This document shows, one piece after another, positions 38,379 to 50,025 of a stretch of DNA of 64,000 nucleotides; position 1 is the first letter of the stretch; each line of letters starts with the position of its first letter. The stretch is from assembly GCA_028023455.1 (NCBI GenBank), contig JAQFVV010006246.1, positions 2,963,501-3,027,500 on the forward strand, given 5' to 3'. The translations under genes and the position numbers were made by a program. The notes beneath the pieces are model-generated. The model was not told the DNA's origin and ran no database searches. It was given only the letters and a program-made list of their open reading frames with translations. Origin of the DNA: Epiperipatus broadwayi. Lineage: Eukaryota > Onychophora > Udeonychophora > Euonychophora > Peripatidae.

Positions 38379-41233
38379 AGGCAACAGTCTGTAGAAATTT
38401 CATATACTTATCTATGAGGTTGCTCCTGATTTCTCTACTTTTTTCTAAGAACAAAGTTAATTAGTGGTTTTCATAGTTCATCATTATCTATAAATACACA
38501 TATTTTCACTAGCTAGGAATGTAATGACAACCATAAAATATCCAAATTAACTAATAAGACAAATGCAAATATCCACTTCATTGCCATCTAGTATAAGCTA
38601 GCATAAGAAGATGCAAACAAAAGTCTTAAATATTGAAACCTCCATTAAAGCAGTAAAGTGGAGGGCTGCTTTTGTGTTATTATTTACTCTTATATAAAAT
38701 ATGTTTTCTATTTTATTATCCCAAAACAAATGCCATAAATACTTTGATCTTTTAGTGTCATTTTACAAAAAAAGATGTTTCTCGCTTCTTATTCCAATAG
38801 AAAATAATAATAATAAATTCTCACTTTTTTAAAAACATTTAAAAAGTTAGTTCCCTATTTTGAAATTAGTAATAATCAAATATTTACTAATTCTATTGTT
38901 AGAGTACAATTAATTATATTTGTCAGACTTATTGCTGTCATTAAAACTGTTTTGCCTTTTTTAGGGAGGGGGGCTTTAGTGGCGAAAAATATATACATTT
39001 TATTTATTATGTTACATTTCTTATCTTTTATGGATTTTATGTGTTGCCATGATGTTGAATTGATAGTAATGTATGTTATTGTTCCGATTACAATAATGTA
39101 AGCATTTTTAATAAATTAATAAAATAAATATTACAGTACTGTTTATAGTTAAATACATTTAACATGACAAGAGAAAATATTTTTTACTACTGTATAAAGA
39201 TTATATATTCGCATAAAAATAAGCATCCTCTTTAATGTTTATATTTTTATTAATAAAATAAATTTTATGTTGTTTAGGTAAAGTATATATATATAAGTGT
39301 AGATATTAAAATCAATATATATATATTTAATTTTAAATAGATTATGTGTTTTAAAAATACAAGAGGTTTACAATGAGAAATACACAAATTATTATTGAAT
39401 TACTAATATATATTCATTTAAGGTCAAATTACAAAAAGTCCAGAAAACAATGACTTATTAATAGTTGTCTGTCTGTGTTTTTTAATAAGTGAGAAAAAAT
39501 CTCTCCTTGCAGTAACTAAATTATAATATTGTCCTTAATGCTTTTGGTACAACTGTTAGCCACAGTATTAGTAAAAACCCTCTTTTAATTTTTAAAGCAG
39601 GAGGGTCTCAAGTCTAATGCAGAAGTATTTTTGTATCCAAAAACTATTCTTTTTAAAAATAATAGAAGTCATTTCTTTTAATCCATTATATACAGATATA
39701 ATAGATGATAGCTAATTATTTTATATCAAATTTACTAGATTGATATTCTTCTTCTTTAGACAGTAACATTACTATGTGGTCTTTAATACTTTTTAGAGCA
39801 ACTAATCAGAAAATATCTTACTTATGTAAAAATAATTTAATGTAATTATTTTGCCTTTATAACTTGACTCCCTATCCCTAAATAATGCAAAATATGCATA
39901 AATTTTATAAAATGCTTCAGGAAAATATCAATTGGAGATATTACATAATCCAAATGGAATACTAAACTAGCAGTAGTTTGTTGTCATTGGAAATAATAAT
40001 CTAGTTAATATTATCATTGTAAAAGTAATAATAGGATTATAATTTAAAATTTTAGAACTATGAACAAAGCAAAAAAATGAAAATTATAAGATATGATCTA
40101 CTAGAGATTAAAAAAAAACTAATTAAATAAGTCTCTTACAATATCTAAATTTCTTCTCTTTATCTCAAGCAAACTAAAAATTTAATTGTTTTCTTGAAAA
40201 ATAAAATATAGGAGAAATGGAAAAAGTTGTAGCTTATCTGACTGAAAAAAGTAAATAAGAAAATCAGGAGAATTCTAACTTCATAAGAATAATGAATCCT
40301 TTAAATCATGTGTTGTTGGAAATGGGATTGAAAGATTTTTGAAAAATCTAGAGATTATACAGGTACATATGCTATTAACAAATATATTAAAAACACATAC
40401 TATAAACAAAAAGAAATATAATAATAAGGTGATTGTATGCTGAATATCAGAATGTAAAAAAACATTGTAGAGGATTCCTAATTAAGATCTAAAATAAAGT
40501 TTAATAATTTTTAAGATTAATTTTAATATGGTAATAATCAGTATTAATTTTAAAAATTTAACAAGAAAACAAAAATGCATGCAGAAGATTCTCAAGAACT
40601 TGTCCTAATAAAATATATAATTACAAAATATAAATGTAATTTGACTATTATTTGTCTATTAAAGCTGATATCAAATTATTTATTGAAGTATATATAAAAT
40701 GTCACATGACATAATGTAAATATAATCATATGCCATTATTTGTGATCTGTGATTTATATCTGAGTCAAGTTAAACTTTGATTTTTATTCCTGTTCTGAAC
40801 AGGCTCAAGAATTTTTTTCTCAGGTAGCCAAACTATCTAGCCATCTTTAATTAATCAAAGCGTGGGTGTTTAATTATTATTAAGTAGAGTATAAAACAAA
40901 AATAGAAAAAAACATGTTATTTTAGTTGGAAACTTTTATAAATAATGTATTTTTTTATCTTTCTCTTTGGAGAAAGATGAAAACAACTTGCATAAGCTAT
41001 TTTTAAAGATTGTTTAGATATCAATCAAATAAATTAAAAAGTGATATTAGTGAAATTACTTCTTTAAATAGATCTGAAATTCTTATTAATAAATAAAACT
41101 TATTCTTATTTTGATACATAAAGGATGGCACATTTTAATGTAATATCTTCCATGTTTAAAAGCTTATTTGTGCCATGGTACAATAATGAATAATTATATT
41201 ATTTGTTTTTTTGAAATTTGCATAGTGTATAAG
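38379..41233. other. AT-rich DNA without recognised genes
   Basis: No coding frame longer than chance, no RNA gene and no identifiable transposon was seen. Short AT runs occur near 39,285 and 39,318. Confidence 0.5.
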
Positions 41234-41658
41234 TTAATTTTTAAAGGTTGCTTTTAAAAAATCTGTATAGTATCATATAATTACAACATTAAAAAATATT
41301 TTATTAGTAAAACAACAATGAAATGTTATTTAGAAAAATTAGCCAACAAACACTTCAATAGCAATACATTTTAATAAGTCAGGATTTTTAATAATTTCTA
41401 GCACTGAAAAAGCACAATGATAATGTATAAAACATTTTTTAAAAATTAATTTTTAAAGGTTGCTTTTAAAAAATCTGTATAGTATCATATAATTACAACA
41501 TTAAAAAATATTTTATTAGTAAAACAACAATGAAATGTTATTTAGAAAAATTAGCCAACAAACACTTCAATAGCAATACATTTTAATAAGTCAGGATTTT
41601 TAATAATTTCTAGCACTGAAAAAGCACAATGATAATGTATAAAACATTTTTTTAAAAA
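41234..41658. repeat. 212-bp tandem duplication
   Basis: Positions 41,234-41,445 are repeated at 41,446-41,658 with virtually no differences apart from the length of a T run at the end. The unit starts at TTAATTTTTAAAGGTTGC. The near identity shows a recent local duplication, or an assembly artefact. No coding content. Confidence 0.92.
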
Positions 41659-42045
41659 TTAAAAAAATTAGATTAAATCATTTTTAATAAAAAAAAATGT
41701 TTTACTTATTATAGCAAACAATTAATTCAGTTGCAAATTTTAAAAATGAATTCCCTTTAAATTAAAACATATTGTACAATATTTAATTTTAATATTTTAA
41801 CATTGTATATTTATCATGAATTATTATCACTGTAAAACTACTTTTATATTTTTCCTTTAGTAAATGAATATACTATTAAGGAAGTAATCAAGTGATTAGT
41901 TCTAAAGACATCACAGCCAAATGATAGATTAAGCTTCAATCCAAAAATATTTAGTTATTTAAGTCCATCACTCTCTTGTTTCACAACACTGCATGTATCA
42001 ATATAATTTTTAACAATCATTAGGGATCACCCACTAAACATGCTT

Positions 42046-42606
42046 TGTAAACTAATAAACACCTTTAAGCAATACTCTCCTTTCCAAACACAAGATAAAA
42101 TCTTTTTGATAGAATGAATCCACTCTACATTTTTAACCTAAACACATATATATAGGCAAATCTTAATCATTTGGGAATGAAAGCATGAAGATATTAATCA
42201 CTTTTAATTCCATTTGCTGTTTTAATTATGACCTCTGCAAAATTTGTACAATTTATGACATGTCAGTTTGTTACAGATTAAAACATAGCACTATATAAAT
42301 AAATAACTCATTTTATATATATATGTGTGTGTGTGTGCATGTGTTTAATATTACATCTAATACTGATCTGCTGTAAAGTGTAAAAATTCCACCAATGTCA
42401 ATAATTAAAACATAGAGAATTGAATTAAAAGTGATTAATTAATATCTTAATCTTCACACTCTTATTTCCAAATGCTTAAGATTTTTTTTTATACATATAC
42501 GTTTAGATTTAAAATATAGAGTGAATTCATTCTATCTTTTCAAAAGATTTATCTTGTGATTGGAAAGGAGAGTATTCTTTAAAAGAGTTTATTAGTTTAC
42601 AGTGCA
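42046..42606. repeat. Palindromic repeat of the 335-bp hairpin family (diverged copy)
   Basis: The left arm (from 42,046; GTAAACTAATAAAC, then the CTCTCCTTTCCAAACACAAG phrase) is found inverted at the right end (to 42,606). The centre contains an AT/GT run near 42,310-42,340. The arm sequence is homologous to the tighter array at 43.0-43.95 kb. No protein is encoded. Confidence 0.65.
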
Positions 42607-43043
42607 TACAGATTAAAACATTATAGTGCATACAGATTAAAACATAGCACTATATAAGTAAATAACTCATTCTGTATATGTTCAATATAATTTTCATATA
42701 AAATGAAACCCATAATTGTTATATTTAGTGAATTCTTGACTGATTGTATATGTATGAATTATTTTTCCACATATGTCTATTGTTTTTTTTATCTGGGAAT
42801 ATCATCAAATAGAAATACGTTTTTATAGTTTTATGGTTTTTCAAATTATCATTTTTATGTACTTATCATTGATAATATTATCATTGCAATGTAGATAATT
42901 TTTAAAAATTGCAATTTTTATAATTTAGAAGTTTTTTGCTTTTTCTTTTTAAATTTAAAAGCAATTAATTTTATCTCAATTTTTCTCATTTTGCAATTTA
43001 CTTTTTAAAAAGTAACTTTGCCTTTCTTTTATTAAAAATCTTA

Positions 43044-43945
43044 TGCATATGTAACAAATATTTTATTTATATAGCACAATGTTATAAATTGTAATAATAA
43101 TAGTAGATTACTCCACTATAAATGCGCTTTACAGATCAAATGCTTTTTAATGAGTATTCTTCTTTCCAAACACAAGGTAAAGTCTTTTTAAAAGATAGAA
43201 TGAATCACTCTATCTTTTCCACCCAAACTATATATATAGGCAAATCTGAAGCATTTGGAACTGAGAGTATGAAGATTTAACTAATCACTTTAAATTACTT
43301 ATAATATGAGTTTTGTTAATGGCACCTGCAAATTTTTTTTTCAATTTGTGATACATCATTATTAAATGAAAACTTAAACATATGTAACAAATATTTTATT
43401 TATATAGCATGTGCAATGGAATAATATACTATTATTATTACAATTTATAACATTGCACTATATAAATAAAATATTTGTTACATATGTTTAAGTTTTCATT
43501 TAATAATGATGTATTGCAAATTGTAAAGATTTTGCAGGTGTCATTAATAAAACTCATATTATAAGTATTTTAGAGTGATTAGTTAAATCTTTACACTCTC
43601 AATTCCAAATGCTTCAGACTTGCCTATATATATAGTTTGGGTGAAAAAGATAGAGTGGTTCATTCTATCTTAAAAAAAAACTTTATCATGTTTGGAAAGG
43701 AGAGTAATCATTAAAAAGTGTTTGATATGTAAAGCACATGTGTGGAGGAGTAATCCACTATTATTATTACAATATATAACATTGCACTATATAAATAAAA
43801 TATTTGTTACATATGTTTAAGTTTTCATTTAATAATGATGTATCACAAATTGTAAAAAATTTGCAGGTGTCATTAACAAAACTCAAATAATTTAAAGTGA
43901 TTAGTTAAATCTTCATGCTCTTAGTTCCACATACTTCAGATTTGC
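43044..43945. repeat. Array of about 335-bp repeats in opposite orientations
   Basis: One monomer lies at about 43,044-43,417. Its inverted copy is at about 43,440-43,770, and a further partial inverted copy runs to 43,945. Landmarks in each are ATATGTAACAAATATTTTAT, CCTTTCCAAACAC, a GATAGAATGAATC segment, TATATATATAGGCAAATCTG and the GCAAATTTTTT tract. The centre of the palindrome is near 43,418-43,450. The arms could form a cruciform or a long hairpin RNA. It is probably a MITE or satellite-like non-autonomous family; no coding frame exists. Confidence 0.75.
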
Positions 43946-43963
43946 CAAAAGACAAAACAAAAT

Positions 43964-44600
43964 ATGGAACTCAAAGAAATGTTTAGAGAAGTGATTGAGA
44001 AAATGGATAGTCTATTCAATTCAAGAATGGAAATGGGTAGAGATTGTGTAAGAAAATCGATAGACAGACCAATAAATTAATAAGTAAAATGGATAGCCAA
44101 TCCAGTAAGTTAGAAAGATCTCAAGGAAAATTGGATAAGCCCCAAGAAATAGAGACTAAGATTGAGGGCATACAGGAAGGATGTATAAAGATGGAAGAGA
44201 GATGTGATGATGAAGAACAAATGAATGACCAGTTCAAGGAGGTAAAAGGGGAAAGAAATGACCTTAAGATAGGAGTTATAGATGTGAAAAAACCAGTAAA
44301 GAGAGTCTATAAGAAAATAAATAAAGGTCAAGATAAAGTAGAATATGAAGGGAAGAGAATGAGAAGGGAGTTGGAAGAAGAATAAGATATAAAAGATCAG
44401 GGAGTTCAATTAAAAGAAGAGATAGAAGGGATAAAACAAATTTTTCACAAAAGGGGATACTATAGAAATGATCAAGAAGATCTTAGTACAAAGTTAGCCA
44501 CTCAGAAGATGGTTATAAAAGTACATAAGTTTATGAAAAGTGTATATATTATCCAGAAACCTTTAAGTAATATTAATTTTATTTGATGATGTATTTTTAA
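43964..44600 (+). pseudogene. Gag-like coiled-coil protein remnant
   Basis: From an ATG at 43,964 the frame reads MELKEMFREVIEKMDSLFN and so on. After a single frameshift near 44,040 it continues as a 113-codon highly charged segment (44,044-44,385: DRQTNKLISKMDSQSSKLER, later KINKGQDKVEYEGKRMRREL). After a stop it goes on with DIKDQGVQLKEEIEGIKQIF. The heptad-rich, Lys/Glu-rich sequence resembles the N-terminal coiled coil of some retrotransposon Gag proteins. There is no zinc knuckle or pol region next to it. It begins just after the hairpin-repeat array. Without a domain match, a fragment of a host coiled-coil gene remains possible. Confidence 0.45.
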
Positions 44601-45213
44601 ATAAACTACAAAACCAATATGAAGGTAGAAAGCTACACTACTTGTTGAATTATAGTGAGTTATTTTATAAATACCCCAGTAGAATAAAACCAGAATGAAA
44701 ATATTATATTGGACAGAAAAGTTAGAGACTTAAGACCAGCTGTCACTAAGGACATTTATGTATGGTATTGAGAATCTACTACTACTAATAAAATACTAAT
44801 ATTAATAATGAAAATAAAATCTGTAGCTTTCAAATTGTTAGATTGTTTTGATTTGCAAGTTTTGCAGACATGAGGAGACATATGCATATGCCTGTGTGTA
44901 CAAACATTAGAATTTTAAACATTTACAGATATATAATTTAAATTTATTTTTTCTTATTTTATTTGAAAAGGTTAATAAAGGAATATCTAGATTGTGAGAG
45001 AGAAATATTGGGTCACTTTTAACTTAACTTCATTGTATGAAATTTGGGGGGATGAGAATGATGACTCATTAATAAGCTATTAAAATTACAGAGAGACACC
45101 ACATCATTTGGACCACAGCTGAGTTGATAAATTATAATTTATGAATAATTGGGTGTTTCAATAGCAACATGTGTGTAATGTCATCAAAGGGCTAGCACAC
45201 ACATATAGTCCGA

Positions 45214-45375
45214 AAAATAAGATAGTTTCAGCAGAGCAGAGGGGATAAGCAGAATGTCTTATTAATGTTATAGTACTCCCTTCTATCAGAAGTCCAGAAA
45301 ATAAGATAGTTTCAGCAGAGCAGAGGGGATAAGCAGAATGTCTTATTAATGTACTCCCTTCTATCAGAAGTGGAC
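45214..45375. repeat. 84/79-bp direct tandem duplication
   Basis: The unit containing AAGATAGTTTCAGCAGAGC begins at 45,214 and again at 45,298. The second copy lacks five bases (TATAG). It may be part of an LTR-like promoter region that continues to 45.9 kb. Confidence 0.9.
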
Positions 45376-45900
45376 TATTCCAGATTTTTTCTTATCTGAT
45401 CTCAAATTAAGCATTGTTTGCTACTGGCCAATAGGTCAATGTACAACTAAACACATAGACAATGATTAATACTGGCCAATAAGCAGAGATGATTGCTGAA
45501 TCTGAATGTTTTCAATAAGGTCAGGGATCTGGCTATAAATAGTCAGCCTTTTATGAGAATTGGGGAAGAACATCTATCTAAACTACAAAGACAGTGCATG
45601 TTCTACCAGGGAAACTCTGCTAATCTGAACAGCAGCAAGCATTCCCACTGATAACACTATACTATTGGTCCTACACAGCTAGGCAAGTCCCACAAAGACT
45701 GGACACTGCTAAGATTACTGTTGGCTCAAGGCAAGCTGTCTTGTACAGCCAGAAAAGTCATACCCCCCATGAGGCAAGCTATCAGGTGTAGTTGGAAATG
45801 GTAGGCAGAACCCAGAGTTTACGTTAATCTACAATATTCAATATTGTATATATTCTCTTGTATTATATATATGTGAAGGTTTCTACAGCCATTGAGGAGC
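45376..45900 (+). promoter_or_regulatory. LTR-like segment with TATA box
   Basis: CTATAAATAGTCAG at about 45,533 is a strong TATA box match in a segment that is clearly less AT-rich (45,530-45,830). It follows the gag-like remnant at 44 kb and the tandem repeat above, so a degraded LTR with an internally deleted body between is one explanation. No partner LTR was found, and the boundaries are not defined. Confidence 0.35.
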
Positions 45901-48224
45901 AAAAAGTATTTTGTTAATGGTCCCAATGACCACTCCCAAGAACTATATATATGCACATCTGGAAGAGTTAAAATCTAAAATGGAAATAGCAAATAGCATT
46001 GTATGGCTGATTTCCAAAGTCCAAAGAAGACTTTGAATCCTGTTATTGTTTCACCTATGCCATTGCTGAATTCAAATAAAAGCACAGAGCAAAGATGTTG
46101 AAATTTATAATTAAAAGCAGAAATATCCATTTGTCTGTAGAAAATAATCATACCCAGAACAGAAGCAATAAAAAAAACCATTCCAGTGTTAAAGTGGTCT
46201 CTAAAGACATACAACTAATGCCACAGCATCATCATCATCACAATAAAACATAAGAATTGCAAATCCAATTCTAAAACAACTTTTCCAGTCAACTGCTACA
46301 ATTGAATCTGTATGTGTTAAACACTGGTATGTGATTTAAATTCAAATTTTCAACCTACAAGCTAACTTCAAAATGAAATTCATTGGACTCATTGAAACTC
46401 TCTACATCGAAATTAAAAGCAGAACTTGGTAATATCAATAACTATTAACAATTCTCTTTTAGATAATCCATTTATCTCTCTAAGTATTCAAACAATCAAT
46501 GCATTATGTTTTATTCGATTATCGGTATATGTAGCCATTTATTGTGTTTTTTTTTTTTTTTTTGTCAAATGTTTTTATTGCGTATTAATTCATGTATCAT
46601 GAAAATATGTTTATTCATGTTAGATGCATAGATTAAATACAAATTTTATTGATAATGGGAAGTGATATATATACACACACCCAAATAATATATATATATA
46701 TGCCTAAATGAGTATGTGTTGAGTATAAATGTACAAATCGATAAGAGTAGGAATTTGACATCATGAGAGATAGCTTTTTGAGGTAGTTAATAACCTAGAT
46801 TAATGGAAATTGAGATAAATAATTTGAAACCGATTTCTTTAGATATTATCTTTATAATTCAACTAACTTTCTCTACTTATTTCTCGTTAATATTTTCTAA
46901 GATTATAGTTATAAAATTGTATGTTACATGCAATATGCGAGTATGTGCATGTACTTGGTGTATATTATAAAATTGAAATGTTTCTATGATATAAGATTTC
47001 TATTCACCCACTAGAAATATGAAAATGTACATATGCTATATAATATGAATGATTGAGTTTGTTTCGTTAAAGGGACGGGGGGAGACTTTTGGTTGTTGTT
47101 GTTATTATTATTATTATTATTATTTAAATGTATCTAATATTATTATTAATTATGTAAATTTTCTATTTATATTATTAATGATTAACCAATAATAAATTTT
47201 AATTTGTTTTTATTAAAAGAAGTTTATACATTTCTAAGATTTAATCATTGTCTTTTGAAGTTAGTATGTCATCATCATCACTGATGGATGTCAATCATTT
47301 AAAACATAGTTTAAATATAACAAAATTTTGGTTAATAATTATAGATTGATAAAGGATATGATTTGTTTGTGTTGTGAGTTAGCCATAAAGCTATGGCTGG
47401 AAGCATCATCATCCTCATCTTATTAATAAATAGTCTAAGTAAATATAATAAATGGTCATATGTAAATAATGGTTCTCATGTTTGTTTATTATTTGTAAGC
47501 CATCCTAAGAGATATGTTTATTATTTGTAAGCCATCCTAAGAGATAATGACTACCATTGGAACATTTGATAATCTATGGTATTAAAATGTGAATTAGTAA
47601 CACTTATGATAATATTAAATAAATTTATGATGTTAAACTCTTATAAGATAATTTGTCTGAGAATTTATTTGCACAACTAGAAGAATAATAAGGATGTTTT
47701 ACCCTTAATATAGGTGAAAATGATATTGTGAAATGGAAAATCCTACACACTGTTATAAATAATGTACCAATTGAGGTTCAAACTAAGTATGATTATAGGT
47801 AGATGTACAATGTAACTTTATCTAGGTTTAGATAGCCTAGTGACCCAGATATACAGACATATATATGAGAAAGCAATAAATGAAGAATAAAATGTTTAGT
47901 TGTAGAGTGGTTTGTCCTATTGGGGTTTATAATTACTTACTTGCTCATTAGTAGTAGATCTAAAACAATTGATCTGGTGCTAATGACTGCCTCACTGAGG
48001 AGTAGTAAGGAAGTGAATTTTGTCTAGGTTAATTCCATATTTAGTTACAAATGCCAGCCAAATCTGTGGGTTATTGAATAAGGGCATGGCTAGATATTTT
48101 CACTTCATTACAAATTCCTATAGATACTAGATTATTTTCTTTTTCCAATCTAGAAATAATTTTAATTAGTTACAATATATATATATATATATGTGTGCAT
48201 GTATGTGCGTGTAACACTATATAT
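45901..48224. other. AT-rich DNA without recognised genes
   Basis: This holds a 22-base T run near 46,542, a TTG/TTA microsatellite near 47,094-47,125, a 32-base direct duplication (47,484 and 47,516) and AT runs at 48,176. A 79-codon minus-strand frame (46,214-45,975) shows no domain. Confidence 0.5.
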
Positions 48225-48540
48225 ATATATTGAACCGAGTTCGAATATGTGCATTCGAAACACCAGTCTCTTAGGCAGAGAAGAACATACTCGGAGAGTA
48301 TGTGTGCCCAAACGATAGCTATAAAGTATATAACTAATGTTACATTTCCAGGACATAGCTTCTTCTTGGCTGTTGAGTTGAACACCACGTCCAAAGCACT
48401 TTTTTGTTTGTGTATAACCACGGGCTCCAGCTGCTTATTCTAAAAGAATACTAAAAGAATAGACAACGCACTTTGAACAGTGGCCACTAACTCAATGCCT
48501 AAATCCACGACTAGCTCAGTTGTTTGTAATCACTAATAGA
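48225..48540. other. GC-richer island, possible decayed coding or LTR sequence
   Basis: This stretch differs in composition from its surroundings and has overlapping frames on both strands: minus 48,421-48,170, minus 48,356-48,162 and plus 48,249-48,443. The first minus frame has a hydrophobic segment (VTLVIYFIAIVWAHIL) followed by a cysteine pair. On the minus strand a TTCTTTTAG acceptor-like site precedes it at about 48,445. I cannot assign a family. It could be part of the same unit as the TATA-bearing segment at 49.0-49.4 kb. Confidence 0.25.
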
Positions 48541-48559
48541 TTATACTTAATTAGTGGTT

Positions 48560-48645
48560 AAAAGACTTGATAAAAGAATTGTAAAAGGAGTTGATAAAAG
48601 AATTTGATAAAAGGAATTGATAAAAAGAATTGACCGACAAATAAA
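48560..48645. repeat. Short tandem repeat around TTGATAAAAGAA
   Basis: About four imperfect copies of a 14-20 base unit (variants of TTGATAAAAGAATT) in a row. Confidence 0.7.
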
Positions 48646-49011
48646 GTTTAATTTTAAAGATAATTTATTAACTAACATTTATTTACTAAATTTAAACATT
48701 TTATAATTCTAATAAAACACACGCATATTTTAAATTAACATTTCTAAATGGTTTAAATATTCCTATAGATTTAATAACAGAACACTCTAATTTAACTAAT
48801 AAATATTGATATAATGATCACGCACATATTAACTCATGTACACACATAATAATAATAAAGTATTACATAGCATTTGGAATTTAATCACACATATCAATAG
48901 TTCATTTATGTATGATATAAAGTTCATATAATTAGACTCTTGAAAGATTCGTACAAATTAATGCAATGCAATGGCTATTACAGTATAAACGAAATAAGCA
49001 AATGTTTTTAC

Positions 49012-49402
49012 CTAGGCTTTTGAATGTAGACGTAGAATTTTGTTCTCTTTGGTGGCTGCTTTCGGTGAGGATATTTCCATTATGAATGCTTACCAGCCAG
49101 CTGGGACTTTTACTTGATGAGTTTTCTGATTTTCACGATTATTACTATTGGAGACAATTAAATACTGATGGAGATTTTCTAAGTTGTTACGTTGACATTA
49201 TTTCACAGGCAGATCTTGCTGTTTTCATCGGACTTTTTAGGCTGTGGAGAGGCGTGAATTCCCAAAATCTTCTCAACACTGCATTTTGTTTCTTAACTGA
49301 CTCAATTAATTTCTGAACAGCACTACTCAATTACTTTGTGAACTGCACTCACTCAACTAATTTGTGAACTGAACTATTGTCCGATAAAAAAGTCTATTTA
49401 TA
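49012..49402 (-). promoter_or_regulatory. TATA and initiator-like promoter with candidate non-coding first exon
   Basis: On the minus strand a consensus TATA box, TATAAATAG (complement of 49,394-49,402), is followed 30 bases downstream by TCAGTT (49,372-49,367), an arthropod-type initiator match. The next 360 bases are less AT-rich and contain only short ATG frames, the last of 22 codons starting at 49,080. They end at a CTAG|GTAAAAAC splice donor at 49,012/49,011; the last codon of the small frame is the TAG at the donor. This fits a 5' UTR exon, or the U3/R part of a solo LTR. A plus-strand 76-codon frame over the same DNA (49,086-49,316) shows no domain. Confidence 0.35.
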
Positions 49403-49439
49403 CCTGCAACATGTTGTCTTTCTATCTCCAGCAAAGATC

Positions 49440-49990
49440 TGTTGTCGAAATTCCAGTGATAATTATTTGATAAACATGTTTTGAAAGATTGCTTAATTAG
49501 TAATAGCCATGCAAAAACGTATTGTTTTATATTAATTAATATCTAATAGCCATTGCCGTGTTTTTTAATGATAATCTTCTTTAACTTTCATTTATTTATA
49601 ATAACATTTATTCTATTGTTGACAATCGCACATATATACACACATATATTAGTTTTAACATTATTTTTTCTTTAATTAAACTTGAATGAAAAGAGATTTG
49701 TATGTTTTAACTTTTAAATTATATTTTTACGAATACTAATAAAAACTCTTTACTTCCTTTTGTAAACCCTTAGTTTAATTTCTCAAACCAAGACTCCCCT
49801 CCCCCCTTTTGATTAATTAATTGTAGCTTTTTATTTCAAAACTAACGCTAGAAAACTATTTGATTTTTATCTTTTTCAAAAACAAACTGAATAAACTCTT
49901 CAACATTTAATTTTATGTTTTTCTTTAACGAAAGATTATTTTAATAATATAATTTTAGATAAAATTATATGTGCCTATATCAATATAGGT

Positions 49991-50025
<35 letters not shown>

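Noticed and set aside
46218-47420. CATCATCATC runs as further RTE 3' ends
   Set aside because: The runs at about 46,228, 47,270 and 47,404 are not followed by the conserved RTE terminal sequence, so they are plain microsatellites.
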